Shown here: positions 15,488-24,409 of the stretch, piece after piece | Layout: each line of letters opens with the position of its first letter | Position numbering within the stretch: the stretch's first letter is position 1 | NCBI GenBank assembly: GCA_963707905.1 | Contig: CAVPSA010000028.1 | Location: 1 to 64,000, forward strand | From: DASXKD01 sp963707905 | GTDB taxonomy: Bacteria; Actinomycetota; Actinomycetes; Streptosporangiales; Streptosporangiaceae | Direction of reading: 5' to 3' | Length of the DNA: 64,000 nucleotides | Notes under the pieces: generated by a model | The model's input: the letters and a program-made list of their open reading frames with translations, nothing else | Databases searched by the model: none | What the model was told of the DNA's origin: nothing | Program-made: the position numbers and the translations under genes

Positions 15488-16156
15488 ATGAGCACACCCG
15501 GCAGCTTCCTCGAGATCGAGCGCAAGTACGCGGTCGGCGCCGGGTTCGTGCTGCCTGACCTGTCCGCGGTACCCGGCGTGGCGGCGGTCACCGGGCCCGA
15601 CACCTACCACCTGACCGCCGTCTACCTGGACACTCCCGGGCTGGACCTGGCGGCGGCGCACATCACGCTGCGGCGGCGCACCGGCGGGACCGACGCCGGC
15701 TGGCACCTGAAGCTTCCGGCGGGGGCCGAGACCCGGCGCGAGGTGCACGCCCCACTCGGCCCCGGCGGCGAGCCGGTGCCGGGCGAACTGGCGGGCCTGG
15801 TGGCCGAATGGACCCAGGGCCAGCCGCTGCGCCCGATCGCCCGGCTGCAGACCACCCGTACGGTGCGCCGGCTCACCGATGCCGGCGGCCAGGTGCTGGC
15901 CGAGGTCGCCGACGACGAGGTGACGGGCTCGCTCCCTGATCAAGATGGATGCGATACGCACGACCCGCCAGACCCGGCATCCTGGCGCACCGCGACGGCG
16001 TGGCGGGAGGTGGAGATCGAACTGGCCCGCGGGCCCGCCGGGCTCCTCGATGAGGCCGGGCGGCTCCTGCTTGAGGCCGGTGCCCGGCCCTCCCCCGCCG
16101 CCTCCAAGCTCCGCCTGCTGCTGGACTCCGTGCGCCCGCAGGGCCCGCAAGCCTGA
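15488..16156 (+). CDS. CYTH domain protein (triphosphate tunnel metalloenzyme)
   Basis: A 222-residue CYTH protein. FLEIERKYAV carries the ExExK metal-binding signature; LDTPGLDLAAAHITLRRR and WHLKLPAG provide the basic tunnel strands, and AWREVEIELARG the late acidic strand. Members hydrolyse inorganic triphosphate or thiamine triphosphate or act as class IV cyclases. No CHAD domain follows. ATG 15488 was chosen because ExExK normally lies within the first dozen residues. Confidence 0.85.
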   Translation: MSTPGSFLEIERKYAVGAGFVLPDLSAVPGVAAVTGPDTYHLTAVYLDTPGLDLAAAHITLRRRTGGTDAGWHLKLPAGAETRREVHAPLGPGGEPVPGELAGLVAEWTQGQPLRPIARLQTTRTVRRLTDAGGQVLAEVADDEVTGSLPDQDGCDTHDPPDPASWRTATAWREVEIELARGPAGLLDEAGRLLLEAGARPSPAASKLRLLLDSVRPQGPQA

Positions 16157-16169
16157 GCGGGTGTGCTGC

Positions 16170-17186
16170 CTATCGGCCCGGGAGCGATCGCGGCAGCCCG
16201 AACCATGGCAGCACGCTGTTTTCGAAGCGGGTCATGGCGCAGATCCGGTCGCCGGCGAGGGTGAGGACGATGAGGCCGGTGCCGTGCCGGAGGCCGGCCG
16301 GGGTGCGCAGGTAGGCGCCGAACGCCGGCTGACCGTTGGCCCGCGCCGGCACGAGGTCGAACCTCCGGCCCGCGCCGAACAGGCCGGCGCAGAAGCGGGC
16401 CACGATGTCGCGGCCCTCGTATTCGAAGGGCATCGGCGGCATCGAGACGAAGACGTCGTCGGTCAGCAGGGCCACCAGCGCGTCGAGATCGGCCGACTCG
16501 TAGGCGCTGACGAACCTCGCCACGATCGCATCCTCGGCCGGTGAGCCGGAGGCGGGCGGCCGTTCGTGGCCCGCGGCCGTCGGCGGCCGGCGCTGCAGGC
16601 TGCCCCGCGCCCGTTTGAGGGCGCTGTTGACAGAGTCGACGGTCGAGTCCAGCATTTCTGCCACCTCGCTGGCGTGGAATCCCAGGACGTCGCGCAGGAT
16701 GAGCACGGCCAGCTGGCGGGGCGGCAGCACCTGAAGGGCGGTCACGAAGGCCAGCGAGATGGATTCGGTTTGCTCGTACCGGGCCTCCGGGCCGGGCGGC
16801 ACGTCGACCGCGCCCTCAAGGAGGGTGCCGGGATATGGCTCGAGCCACACGACCTCGCCGTGCCGGGTCGGCTCGGGCGGTTCAACCTTGGGGATGTTCC
16901 ACTCCTTCGCGGATCGCCGGCTGGCCGACCGGCGGGCGTTGAGGCACCGGTTGGTCGCGATCCGGTAGAGCCAGGTGCGCAGCGAGGCGCGTCCCTCGAA
17001 ACCTGCGAAGCCCTGCCAGGCGGCCAGCAGCGTGTCCTGCAGGGCGTCCTCGGCGTCCTGGAAGGAGCCGAGCATCCGGTAGCAGTGCACCTGCAGTTCC
17101 CGGCGGTGTGGCTCGGTCAGCTCACGGAACGCGTCGCCGTCCCCGGCCCGCGCCCTTGAGATCAGGTCGGCTGCCAACTGCGCCAT
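16170..17186 (-). CDS. ECF sigma factor with SnoaL-like C-terminal domain
   Basis: 338 residues. Sigma region 2 (HCYRMLGSFQDAEDALQDTLLAAW), region 4 (LPPRQLAVLILRDVLGFHASEVAEMLDSTVDSVNSALKRAR), then a fused SnoaL/NTF2-like domain (about 225-338; VARFVSAYESADLDALVALLTDD). This matches the large ECF groups whose C-terminal domain replaces a separate anti-sigma factor. ATG 17184-17186 follows GGAAGG. Divergent from the SDR gene at 17331, a likely target. Confidence 0.88.
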   Translation of the reverse strand: MAQLAADLISRARAGDGDAFRELTEPHRRELQVHCYRMLGSFQDAEDALQDTLLAAWQGFAGFEGRASLRTWLYRIATNRCLNARRSASRRSAKEWNIPKVEPPEPTRHGEVVWLEPYPGTLLEGAVDVPPGPEARYEQTESISLAFVTALQVLPPRQLAVLILRDVLGFHASEVAEMLDSTVDSVNSALKRARGSLQRRPPTAAGHERPPASGSPAEDAIVARFVSAYESADLDALVALLTDDVFVSMPPMPFEYEGRDIVARFCAGLFGAGRRFDLVPARANGQPAFGAYLRTPAGLRHGTGLIVLTLAGDRICAMTRFENSVLPWFGLPRSLPGR

Positions 17187-17330
17187 CCTCGCCCCACCTT
17201 CCTCCCGCATCTTGCCGCACGTCCACCCGGTACCGACACCGGCCAGGGAGCGAACTGGGCGGCCGGCGGGCGCCCAGTCCGGCCAGCGTCGCGGTGTCCA
17301 CACAGTCGACAGCACAGAAAGGAACCAGCG

Positions 17331-18122
17331 ATGCTACTGCAGGACAAGGTTGCGGTGATCTACGGAGCCGGGGGCGCGATCGGTGGCGCCGTCGCCCACG
17401 CCTTCGCGGCCGAGGGGGCCAGGGTCTTCCTCACCGGCCGCCTCCAGGCACCCGTCGACGTGGTCGCCAACGACATCGTGTCCGCCGGCGGCTCCGCCGA
17501 GGCGGCCGAGGTCGACGCGGTCGACGAACCGGCCGTGGACAGGCACCTGCTATCGGTGCTGGACAGGGCAGGCCGCGTCGACATCTCGTTCAACGCGATC
17601 GGCATCCCGGACACGAAGATTCTGGGCGTCCCCCTGGCCGAGCTGGATACCGAGACGTTCTCCCTGCCGATCGCGGCCTACACGAGGTCGTACTTCCTGA
17701 CCGCGCACCTGGCCGCGGCGCACATGATCCCGAAGAAATCGGGAGTGATCATGACCGTCACCGCACTCCCCGCGCGGATGGGCACCCGGATGAACGGCGG
17801 CTACGGCCCGGCGATGGCCGCCAAGGAGGCACTCACCCGCGATCTGTCCGCCGAGCTCGCACCGCACGGCATCCGCGTCGTCGGCCTGCGGCCACACGGC
17901 ATACCGGAGACCGGCACGATGCAGGAACTCGCCGGGATCCGCGCCGGGTCATCCGGCATGACCTGGGAACAGTTCACCGGGTACCTCGCAAGCACGACCC
18001 ACACACGACGGGTCATGAGGCTGCAGGAGGTGGCGAACGTGGCGGCCTTCATGGCCTCAGACAAGGCGAGCGGTATGACGGGAACCACCGTCAACCTGTC
18101 CATGGGCACCCTGGGTGACTAG
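17331..18122 (+). CDS. SDR-family oxidoreductase (atypical active site)
   Basis: 263 residues. The cofactor motif is YGAGGAIGGAVAHAF (G-x3-G-x-G-like), with FNAIGIPD in place of the usual NNAG and MTVTALPAR around the catalytic Ser strand. The catalytic segment is GGYGPAMAAKEAL, where Lys is seven residues after Tyr rather than four, so the classical YxxxK is absent. The activity is uncertain. Divergent from the SnoaL-type sigma factor. Confidence 0.78.
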   Translation: MLLQDKVAVIYGAGGAIGGAVAHAFAAEGARVFLTGRLQAPVDVVANDIVSAGGSAEAAEVDAVDEPAVDRHLLSVLDRAGRVDISFNAIGIPDTKILGVPLAELDTETFSLPIAAYTRSYFLTAHLAAAHMIPKKSGVIMTVTALPARMGTRMNGGYGPAMAAKEALTRDLSAELAPHGIRVVGLRPHGIPETGTMQELAGIRAGSSGMTWEQFTGYLASTTHTRRVMRLQEVANVAAFMASDKASGMTGTTVNLSMGTLGD

Positions 18123-18133
18123 CGGCCCCGGCG

Positions 18134-18163
18134 GCCTTGCCCGCAGCGTGCCTGAGGCAAGGC
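18134..18163. terminator. hairpin after the SDR gene
   Basis: GCCTTGCC (18134-18141) pairs exactly with GGCAAGGC (18156-18163) over a 14-base loop, 12 bases after the SDR stop. Plausible terminator without T-tract. Confidence 0.4.
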
Positions 18164-18315
18164 GCTAAGCCCGCACCGTGCCGGGGTTAAGAAAGCCCGC
18201 ACGCCCGGATACCAGGCCGGTCGCGGGCGCACACTCAGAGGACAGTCAGAGGCAGTTCCGAGGGTTCCCCGACTCAGGGCCCGCAGACTGCGGGGAGAAC
18301 GACGAAGGGAAGCCC

Positions 18316-18675
18316 ATGAACTCGCAACAGCCGAACCCGGTGGCAGCGGCCGCTGCCCGGGAGCGGGGACGCGCACGGTTGCGTGCCGTCACGGCTGGCG
18401 TCGGCGCCGCGGGCCTGGCCGTGGCGGGTGTCGTCGCCTACGCATTGCCCGGGTCGTCGCACGCGAGCACGACCAGCAGCTCCTCGGGCAGCGCGGCGGC
18501 GTCCAGCGGCTCCGGCGCCTCGTCCGGCTCGTCCAGTTCCGGCGGGTCCGCCAGCGGCTCGGGCTCCTCCGCCAGTTCCGGCTCCTCAGGGCCGGCCAGC
18601 TCGGGATTGTCCGGCGGCTCCGGGATCTCCTCCGCGCAGGGTTCCGGCGGCCAGACCACGTCCGGGGGCTCCTGA
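18316..18675 (+). CDS. single-pass membrane protein with Ser/Gly-rich extracytoplasmic tail (119 aa)
   Basis: ATG 18316 follows GGGAAG. An N-terminal basic segment is followed by one membrane span (VTAGVGAAGLAVAGVVAYAL, about residues 24-43), then about 70 residues almost wholly Ser, Gly and Ala. The stop overlaps the apbE start. In related actinobacterial loci this slot holds an FMN_bind protein with a membrane span, a Ser-rich linker and the flavinylated domain; here only span and linker exist. I infer a truncated or degenerate partner. Confidence 0.65.
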   Translation: MNSQQPNPVAAAAARERGRARLRAVTAGVGAAGLAVAGVVAYALPGSSHASTTSSSSGSAAASSGSGASSGSSSSGGSASGSGSSASSGSSGPASSGLSGGSGISSAQGSGGQTTSGGS

Positions 18676-19658
18676 TGCCAGCCGCGGCCGCCGAGCCCGA
18701 TGGCCGGGAGGGGGCGGCGGCCTGGCAGGCGCTCGGCACCAGCGTGCACCTGCTCGTCACCGACCCGCAGGCACTGCCGTCGGCGCGGCGCATGCTCACC
18801 GAGGACCTCGCCGCCCTGGATGCCGCATGCAGCAGGTTCCGCACGGACTCCGAGATCGTGGCGCTGGATGGCGCGCCGGCCGATGGGCGTGGCCGCATCG
18901 GCCCGGTGCGGATCAGCCCGCTGCTGGCCGGAGCGCTGGCCGTCGCACTGCGGGCGGCCCGGCTCACCGACGGGGACGTGGACCCGACCGTGGGCGGCGC
19001 GCTGAACGCGGCCGGCTACGACCGCGACTTCGCGCTGGTCCGCCCGGACGGCCCGCCGGTGCGGCTGACCGTCCGCAGCGTCCCCGGCTGGCGTGAGGTC
19101 GAACTCGACGAGGCGGCCGGGCTGGTGACCCTGCCCAGTGGGGTGCAACTGGACCTGGGCGCCACCGCGAAGGCCTGGGCGGCGGACCGGGCCGCGGCGC
19201 GGATCGGCGCGGAACTCGGCTGCGGCGTCCTGGTCAACCTGGGCGGGGACATCGCGGTAGCCGGGGTGACCCCGCCCGGCGGGTGGCGGATCCGGGTCCA
19301 GGACGTCACCGGGCAGCCCGAGGACCCGCCGGCCGGCCCGTCCGCGGTGATCGCGATCCACTCCGGTGGCCTGGCCACCTCAAGCACGGCCGCGCGGCGC
19401 TGGCGCCGGGGCGGCGATGTGCTGCACCACATCCTTGACCCCCGCTCCGGGCTGCCCGCCGCGCCGGTGTGGCGGACCGCTTCCGTCGCGGCAGCCACCT
19501 GCGCCGACGCGAACGCCGCGAGCACCGCCGCGATCATCCGCGGTGAGGCCGCACTGGCCTGGCTGACCGGCCTGCGGCTCCCGGCCCGGCTGGTGGCCGA
19601 GTCCGGTGCCGTGGTCACCCTCGGCGGCTGGCCGCCGGAACAGCCCTCCGCCGCCTGA
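18675..19658 (+). CDS. apbE: FAD:protein FMN transferase (ApbE)
   Basis: 327 residues. ApbE attaches FMN to Ser/Thr of redox proteins outside the cytoplasm. Visible motifs: WQALGTSVHLLV at the N-terminus, DVDPTVGGALNAAGYDRDF, LDLGATAKAWAADRAA (FAD-binding), CGVLVNLGGDIAV and HHILDPRSGLPA (Mg-binding His-Asp). ATG 18675 overlaps the upstream stop (TGATG). The cluster with the ferric-reductase-like protein and NuoF-like protein after the divergent MFS gene points to an extracytosolic flavin electron route. Confidence 0.88.
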   Translation: MPAAAAEPDGREGAAAWQALGTSVHLLVTDPQALPSARRMLTEDLAALDAACSRFRTDSEIVALDGAPADGRGRIGPVRISPLLAGALAVALRAARLTDGDVDPTVGGALNAAGYDRDFALVRPDGPPVRLTVRSVPGWREVELDEAAGLVTLPSGVQLDLGATAKAWAADRAAARIGAELGCGVLVNLGGDIAVAGVTPPGGWRIRVQDVTGQPEDPPAGPSAVIAIHSGGLATSSTAARRWRRGGDVLHHILDPRSGLPAAPVWRTASVAAATCADANAASTAAIIRGEAALAWLTGLRLPARLVAESGAVVTLGGWPPEQPSAA

Positions 19659-19688
19659 GCGCTGCCAGCCCGGAGGGCGACCCCCGGA

Positions 19689-19796
19689 ACCCCGCTGGCC
19701 TGCGGCCCGGTTCCTCCGTCACCGGGCCGTGGCCCGGCCGGCCCGGGGGGACCCCGCTGGCCTGCGGCCCGGTTCCTCCGTCACCGGGCCGTGGCC
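19689..19796. repeat. two identical 46-bp copies of a dispersed GC-rich repeat
   Basis: Positions 19689-19734 and 19751-19796 are the same 46 bases (ACCCCGCTGGCC, then TGCGGCCCGGTTCC, TCCGTCACCGGGCC, GTGGCC), 62 bp apart, between the convergent apbE and MFS stops. Diverged copies occur at 21259-21306 and inside the FHA-PrsW gene near 32108-32167. Confidence 0.8.
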
Positions 19797-19805
19797 GACC
19801 TGGCG

Positions 19806-21182
19806 TCAGCCGGCTGGGCCCTGCTCCGGCCCGGCCTCTCCGGGGCTTGCGGCCCGGCCGGCTGGCTCTCCGGCCGGGGCCGGGCCTGGTGCCCCGGCCG
19901 GCCCCTCCCCCGCGCCGTGCGCCAAGCCGGCCTTGGTGCGGTACCGCCAGAACTCCGGAATCGCCCAGCAGGTCACCACCGCGGCGACCACGCTGAGCAG
20001 GCCGCCGGACCAGGCGGCGAACTGCGGGCCGCCCAGCGCCGCCGCGGCTCCGGCCTCCGCGTCGCCGAGCCGTGGGCCGCCCTGAAGACCGACGAACATC
20101 AGGCTGTTGACCCGGCCCTGGATGGCGTCCGGGGTGACGTGCTGCACGATCATCATCCGGAACACCGAGGAGATCACGTCGGCGGCGCCCGCCACCACGA
20201 GCAGGGCCAGTGCCGCGGGCAGCCACGGCACGAACCCGAATCCCATGATGGCCAGGCCCCAGATCACGACGCAGACCGCCACCGCCCGCCCGGCCCGCCG
20301 CACCCGCCCGATATGGCCGGTCAGCAGCGATCCCGCCAGCGCGCCCAGCCCCGCCGCGGCATTCAGGTAGCCCACCGTGGCCGCTCCCCCGCCGAACACG
20401 TTCGTCGCCAGTGCCGGGAAAAGCGCCCTGGGCATACCGAAGACCATCGCGCCCAGGTCGATAAGGAAAGCCCCGGCGAGCGGCGGGCTCGACCTCAGGT
20501 AGCGGACTCCGCCGATCAGCGAGGCGGCGCCGACAGGCTGCCCCCCGTCGGCCGGGCGCAGCGACGGCAGCCGGGCCACGGTGAGGAACGCCAGCGCGAA
20601 CGCGACCACGTTGAGCCAGTACACCAGGCTGAACCCGGCGTGCGCGATCAGCAGGCCCGCCGCGGCCGGGCCCACCACCAGCGTCATCTGGAACGCCGCG
20701 GACTGCACGGAAAGCGCGGCGGCCAGATCGTCCGGGGGCACCAGGCGCCGCAGCGACGCGCGGCGGGCAGCCCAGTCCACCCCCTGGAACGCCGCCGACT
20801 CGGCGGTACAGGCGAACAGCGGCCACAGCAGCGGGTGCGGCAGCATCGAGTTCACCGCCAGCCCGGTGACACCGACGGCCAGCAGCAACTGGGTGGCCAT
20901 CATGACCTTGCGCCGGTCCCACGCGTCGACCAGCGGGCCGCCGAGCAGCGAGCCCGCCAGCAGCGGGAGGAGCTGCCCCAGGCTGACCAGGCCCACCATC
21001 GCGGTGGATCCGGTGAGCCGGTAGGTCTGGTAGCCCACGGCCACCACGGTGAGCTGGCTGCCCACCGACGCGATGAGCTGACCGGTCCACAGCCGCCGGA
21101 AGCCGGCGTGCCGGCGCAGCGGTGAGACGTCCACGAACGCCCTGCCCACGGCGCGCCGGACGCGCCCGCTGTGGGCAGACAT
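19806..21182 (-). CDS. MFS transporter, EntS/multidrug type
   Basis: A 458-residue membrane protein of the EntS-like exporter family: PLRRHAGFRRLWTGQLIASVGSQLTVVAVGYQTY at the start, the LVDAWDRRKVM loop 2-3 motif, about 11-12 hydrophobic segments and a Gly/Ala/Pro-rich cytoplasmic tail. ATG 21180-21182 follows GGAGGTTCCC. It interrupts the electron-transfer cluster on the opposite strand. Substrate unknown; siderophore or drug export is typical of the family. Confidence 0.85.
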   Translation of the reverse strand: MSAHSGRVRRAVGRAFVDVSPLRRHAGFRRLWTGQLIASVGSQLTVVAVGYQTYRLTGSTAMVGLVSLGQLLPLLAGSLLGGPLVDAWDRRKVMMATQLLLAVGVTGLAVNSMLPHPLLWPLFACTAESAAFQGVDWAARRASLRRLVPPDDLAAALSVQSAAFQMTLVVGPAAAGLLIAHAGFSLVYWLNVVAFALAFLTVARLPSLRPADGGQPVGAASLIGGVRYLRSSPPLAGAFLIDLGAMVFGMPRALFPALATNVFGGGAATVGYLNAAAGLGALAGSLLTGHIGRVRRAGRAVAVCVVIWGLAIMGFGFVPWLPAALALLVVAGAADVISSVFRMMIVQHVTPDAIQGRVNSLMFVGLQGGPRLGDAEAGAAAALGGPQFAAWSGGLLSVVAAVVTCWAIPEFWRYRTKAGLAHGAGEGPAGAPGPAPAGEPAGRAASPGEAGPEQGPAG

Positions 21183-21258
21183 GGGAACCTCCGTGCTTGA
21201 CCGCGCCGACGCGCGCATTCTGCCAGGCCATGCTGGCCCGGGTGGGCGACCCCCCGGA

Positions 21259-21306
21259 ACCCCCCGCTGGCCTACGGCCCGGTTCCTTCGTCACCAGGCC
21301 GCGGCC
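21259..21306. repeat. diverged copy of the dispersed repeat
   Basis: This 48-bp stretch matches the 19.7-kb repeats except for a few substitutions (CTACGGCCCGGTTCC, TTCGTCACCAGGCC). It lies between the divergent MFS and ferric-reductase-like genes. Confidence 0.7.
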
Positions 21307-21403
21307 ATCGCGTTCAGAGGTAATTCAGAGGCGGCCAAGAGGGAGCATTGCACCCGGCCGGTGAAGCTGAGGGCATGAACTTCCAGCGACCAGGCGGCCG
21401 GCC

Positions 21404-22009
21404 ATGACCGGGAGCGCCGGCAGCACCGCGCTGTGGTACGCCAGCAGGGCGACCGGAGTGGTGACACTGCTGCTGCTGACCGCCGTGGTGCTGCTCGGCA
21501 TCCTGGTCAACCGGCAGGGCCGGCTTCCCGGCCTGCCCGGCTTCGCGGTCACCGGCCTGCACCGGAACGTCTCACTGCTGGCCGTGGCGTTCCTGGCGAT
21601 CCATGTGGTGACCGCGATCGCGGACCCCTATGTCACGATCGGCCTGGCCGCGGTCGTCCTCCCGTTCGCCTCCGCCTACAAGCCGTTCTGGCTGGGCCTG
21701 GGGGCCATCTCCCTGGACCTGGTCGCCGCGCTGATCCTGACCAGCCTGGCCCGCGGCAGGATCGGCAGGCGCGCTTGGCGGGGCATCCACTGGCTCGGCT
21801 ACGCCGCCTGGCCGATCGCGGTCCTGCACAGCATCGGCAGCAGCGCCGACACGCGAAGCGGCCTGGTGCTCGGGGTGCTGGTCGCCTGCGTGCTGGCCAC
21901 CGTCACCGCGCTGGCCTGGCGGCTGTCGCATACCGCCCACGAGGTTCCCCGGGCCCAGCGCGCCGCCGCCGCCCTCGACCGCATGACCGCAAGGAAGGCC
22001 GGCCTTTGA
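21404..22009 (+). CDS. ferric-reductase-like transmembrane protein
   Basis: 201 residues with six hydrophobic segments and conserved histidines in GLHRNVSLLAVAFLAIHVVTA, GIHWLGYAAW and VLHSIG, as expected for the two-haem ferric reductase-like/YedZ domain. It should carry electrons across the membrane. The stop overlaps the start of the NuoF-like gene (TGATG at 22007-22011), so it is translationally coupled to its probable electron donor. Confidence 0.82.
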   Translation: MTGSAGSTALWYASRATGVVTLLLLTAVVLLGILVNRQGRLPGLPGFAVTGLHRNVSLLAVAFLAIHVVTAIADPYVTIGLAAVVLPFASAYKPFWLGLGAISLDLVAALILTSLARGRIGRRAWRGIHWLGYAAWPIAVLHSIGSSADTRSGLVLGVLVACVLATVTALAWRLSHTAHEVPRAQRAAAALDRMTARKAGL

Positions 22010-23390
22010 TGACCGACAGCCTGACCCTCCCGCATCTCCCGATGGCGGCCGGTGCCGCGCCGTCCGGCCTGCCGGGCCCGGGCCTGCCGCGGCTGCTGCC
22101 CGGCTCTGGCACCGTGCCGGTGGACCTGCGCGCGCACCTCGCCGAGCATGGTCCGCTCCACCCGGCGGGCGGCCGGAACGGCCTGCTGCGCGAGGTGGCG
22201 GCCGCCGGGCTGACCGGCCGGGGCGGCGCCGCCTTTCCCGTCGCCCGCAAGCTCGCCGCGGCGGCCGAGGCCCGGCCAGCCCCCGTCGTGGCCGGCAACG
22301 GCGCCGAAGGCGAGCCGGCCAGCAGCAAGGACCGGTCCCTGCTGTGGATCTCCCCCCATCTGGTGCTTGACGGGCTGCAACTCGCCGCCTGGGCGGCCAG
22401 GTCGGCTGCGGCCGTGCTCTATGTGCCGCGCAGCGAGCGACTGTACGGCCGGCTGACCGGGGCCATCGCGGACCGGGCCGCCGCCGGGATCGACGCCGCC
22501 AGCGTAGAGCTGGTGACGGCCCCGGACAGGTTCCTCGCCGGGGAGGAGTCCGCCCTGGTGAGCCGCCTGGCGGGCCGGCCTGCCCGGCCCGCCTACCGGC
22601 CCGCTCGCGGGCTGCCGCGGCTGGCGCCCGGCCGGCCAGCGCTGGTGCAGAACGTGGAGACCCTGGCGCACCTGGCACTGATCGTGCGCTACGGCGCGGC
22701 CTGGTTCCGCACGGCCGGAACCGAGGCGGAGCCGGGCACGATGCTGGCCACCCTGCACCTGGCCGACGGCCGGGCCAGCGTGACCGAGGTGCCGCTCGGC
22801 ACCGGCCTGGCCGGCCTGCTCGGCCTGGACGCGGGGCCCGGCCGCCCGGCCGGCGCTGGCCCGGCCGGCCGAGCGTGCCCAGCGCCTTCGGCCCTGTCCA
22901 GGCCGTGCTCGTCGGCGGCTACCACGGTGCATGGCTGTCCGCCGCGGAGGCCGCGGGCCTGCCGCTGGCCAACGCGGCGCTGCAGCCGCTGGGCGCGGCG
23001 GTCGGCGCCGGGGTGCTTGCTGCCCTGCCCGCGGACCGGTGCGGCCTCGCCGAGACCGCGCGGGTGGCCCGGTACCTGGCCCTGGAATCGGCCGGCCAGT
23101 GCGGCCCGTGCTTCAACGGCCTGCCACGCATTGCCGCCGCCATGGAGCACCTCGCCGGGCCGCGCCCAGACCGCCGGGCGCGGGCCGATCTCGAGCGCTG
23201 GGCCGGAATGGTCACCGGCCGTGGCGCCTGCCACCACCCGGACGGCAGCGTGCGGTTCATCCGCAGCGCGCTGCGCGTCTTCGCGGCCGAGGCCCGGCTG
23301 CACGAGCAGGGGCGGTGCAGCGGCACGGACCGGCGCCCGTTCCTGCCGGTGCCGTCCGGCTCGCCCGCCACCGAGGCGGACTGGAGCTGA
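22009..23390 (+). pseudogene. NuoF-like (complex I 51-kDa) flavoprotein with one frameshift
   Basis: The N-terminal two thirds carry GLTGRGGAAFPVARKL, VAGNGAEGEPASSKDRSL (FMN-binding) and PALVQNVETLAHLALIVRYG. Near 22860-22877 the family sequence changes frame and continues as FGPVQAVLVGGYHGAWLS and the cluster region QCGPCFNGLPRI to TGA 23388-23390. A single base gained or lost explains it. If intact it would oxidise NAD(P)H and pass electrons to the adjacent ferredoxin and membrane haem protein. Assembly error is possible. Confidence 0.75.
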
Positions 23391-23391
23391 C

Positions 23392-23595
23392 ATGGCGAAG
23401 CGGTTGCGAGTGGATCCCGTGGCCTGTGCCGGGCACGGGGCCTGTGCGGAGCTCCTGCCGGAGCTCATCACCCAGGACGAATGGGGTTATCCGGTAGTGG
23501 CGGACCGGCCGGTGCCGCGCGGGCTGCAGCGTGCGGCGCGCCGCGCCGTGGCCGGCTGCCCGGCGCTGGCGCTGGCCCTCACCCGGGTAGCGTGA
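23392..23595 (+). CDS. small ferredoxin (probable 3Fe-4S)
   Basis: 67 residues with three cysteines in VACAGHGACAEL and VAGCPALAL; the usual second cysteine of a 4Fe-4S motif is replaced by His, the pattern of 3Fe-4S or unusual ferredoxins in actinobacteria. It follows the NuoF-like gene by one base and is probably in the same transcript, as electron carrier of the cluster. Confidence 0.85.
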   Translation: MAKRLRVDPVACAGHGACAELLPELITQDEWGYPVVADRPVPRGLQRAARRAVAGCPALALALTRVA

Positions 23596-23605
23596 GGGGG
23601 CAGCG

Positions 23606-24406
23606 ATGGCCGCGGAGCTGATAGGGACTGCTGAGGTGACCGAGATGACCGGGCGAGAGCCGGGAGTTGCGGCGTCCGGGGCACAGGCCCAGGCCCCGGT
23701 CCTGCAGCGCGCCGACGGCACGCCCATCCGGGTGCTGGTCGTGGATGACGAGCCCAGCCTGGCGGAGCTGCTCGCCAGCGTGCTCCGGTACGAGGGCTGG
23801 GAGATCCAGACCGCCAGCGACGGCAGCAGCGCGGTGCGGACCGCCCGCGACTTCCGGCCGGACGCGGTGGTGCTGGACATCATGCTGCCCGACTTCGACG
23901 GCCTGGAGGTGCTCCGCCGGGTCCGGGCCGAGCTGCCGCACGTGTGCGTGCTGTTCCTGACCGCGCGCGACGCGGTCGAGGACCGGGTGGCCGGCATCAC
24001 CGCGGGCGGGGACGACTACGTGACCAAGCCGTTCAGCCTGGAGGAGGTGCTTGCCCGGCTGCGCGGGCTGCTCCGGCGGGCCGGCATCACCCGGGCACGC
24101 GGCGACACCGGGCTTGTGGTCGGCGACCTGGCCATGGACGAGGATGCCAGGGAGGTGCGCCGCGGCGGCGAGCTGATCGAGCTCACCGCGACCGAGTTCG
24201 AGCTGCTCCGGTTCCTCATGCGCAACCCGCGCCGGGTGCTGTCCAAGGCGCAGATCCTGGACCGGGTGTGGAACTACGACTTCGGCGGCCAGGCGCACGT
24301 GGTCGAGCTGTACATCAGCTACCTGCGCAAGAAGATCGACTCCGGCCGCGAGCCGCTGATCCACACGGTCCGCGGTGTCGGCTACGTCCTCAAGCCGGCG
24401 AGCTGA
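23606..24406 (+). CDS. OmpR/PhoB-family response regulator
   Basis: 266 residues. A 40-residue extension precedes a receiver with D48/D49-type acidic pocket (LVVDDEPSL), phospho-acceptor D91 (VVLDIMLPDFDG) and K141 (VTKPFS). The winged helix ends HTVRGVGYVLKP. Directly follows the electron-transfer genes and precedes its kinase by 3 bases, so it probably controls the cluster. Confidence 0.88.
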   Translation: MAAELIGTAEVTEMTGREPGVAASGAQAQAPVLQRADGTPIRVLVVDDEPSLAELLASVLRYEGWEIQTASDGSSAVRTARDFRPDAVVLDIMLPDFDGLEVLRRVRAELPHVCVLFLTARDAVEDRVAGITAGGDDYVTKPFSLEEVLARLRGLLRRAGITRARGDTGLVVGDLAMDEDAREVRRGGELIELTATEFELLRFLMRNPRRVLSKAQILDRVWNYDFGGQAHVVELYISYLRKKIDSGREPLIHTVRGVGYVLKPAS

Positions 24407-24409
24407 CCG

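Noticed and set aside
14330..16150. 606-residue minus-strand frame spanning hydrolase and CYTH genes
   Set aside because: Crosses a terminator and two real genes with clear motifs in other frames; composition is shadow-like.
21433..23595. 720-residue plus-strand frame
   Set aside because: It is the ferric-reductase shadow frame joined to the NuoF-like frame, then, after the real frame has moved on, a shadow stretch and the ferredoxin; not one protein.
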